Shown here piece after piece: positions 34,692 to 34,767 of a stretch of DNA of 34,767 nt (its first letter is position 1; each line of letters starts with the position of its first letter). Under the pieces are notes generated by a model that did no database searches, had not been told where the DNA came from, and worked only from the letters and a program-made list of their open reading frames with translations. Position numbers and translations under genes: made by a program. The DNA is from an uncultured Desulfuromonadales bacterium (lineage in GTDB: Bacteria; Desulfobacterota; Desulfuromonadia; Geobacterales; CAIOGM01): positions 1 through 34,767 of the forward strand of contig CAIYUY010000187.1 in NCBI GenBank assembly GCA_903929485.1, in the 5' to 3' direction.

Positions 34692-34767
34692 ACAGCCACC
34701 TCTCCCCGAACATCGATTTTTCCCGTTACCACCTCTGAAATCAGAGTTGTCCGGTATTCCTTGAACA
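34688..34767 (-). CDS. hsdS: HsdS C-terminus (second type I specificity subunit, runs off right edge)
   Basis: The last 25 codons read FKEYRTTLISEVVTGKIDVR then GEVAV and a stop. This is the typical HsdS ending (LKEYRTALISAAVTGKIDVR-like), which follows the last helix of the second conserved region. The stop TGA overlaps the SIR2 start codon as ATGA. The rest of the gene, and presumably hsdM, lies to the right of the window. It is a different gene from the hsdS at the left edge. Confidence 0.88.
   Translation of the reverse strand, partial: FKEYRTTLISEVVTGKIDVRGEVAV

Overview
The window looks like chromosomal DNA of a Geobacter-like member of the Desulfuromonadales (Desulfobacterota). This is inferred from gene content: futalosine-pathway menaquinone genes (mqnC, mqnE), tandem DUF507 proteins, a groESL operon with a CIRCE operator, a REC/HD-GYP response regulator, a multi-module chemotaxis receptor, a JAMM-DinG helicase fusion, and GC-rich core genes with families of small palindromic repeats. 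No 16S or marker search could be run, so the genus is not settled.

A housekeeping block (about 5.7-29.7 kb) is bracketed by two defence-rich segments. On the left (1-5650, all minus strand) the transcription order is a RecQ-like helicase with a C-terminal phosphoribosyltransferase domain, a DprA-like protein (stop and start overlap as TAATG), a 21-codon remnant of hsdM cut off by a repeat element, a RelE/HigB-like toxin, an antitoxin fused to an ImmA/IrrE-type metallopeptidase, and the 5' part of hsdS running off the left edge. Upstream on the same strand lie mlaF and mlaD, without mlaE.

The central block holds a JAMM-DinG helicase, a methyl-accepting chemotaxis protein ending in a CheR/CheB-tether-like pentapeptide, groEL/groES with CIRCE and promoter, two DUF507 genes, a receiver-domain remnant, a REC-HD-GYP regulator, a DAHP synthase, a TPR glycosyltransferase-like protein, two small conserved genes, the RNase P RNA, a coiled-coil/zinc-ribbon protein, a Nif3-family protein, a tRNA with anticodon CAT (probably tRNA-Ile2), glgX, RNase D, mqnC, a LysE-family pseudogene and mqnE.

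On the right (29.8-34.8 kb, minus strand) is a second type I restriction-modification locus. The tail of an hsdS overlaps (ATGA) the start of a 526-residue SIR2-domain protein. About 330 bp of non-coding DNA follows, then a full-length hsdR. The SIR2 gene is clearly AT-richer than the core genes.

The most interesting candidates are the SIR2 protein translationally coupled to hsdS, which could be a back-up abortive-infection effector guarding the R-M system, and the RecQ-PRTase/DprA pair next to a broken hsdM and a toxin-antitoxin module. Both functions are inferred from domains and gene order.
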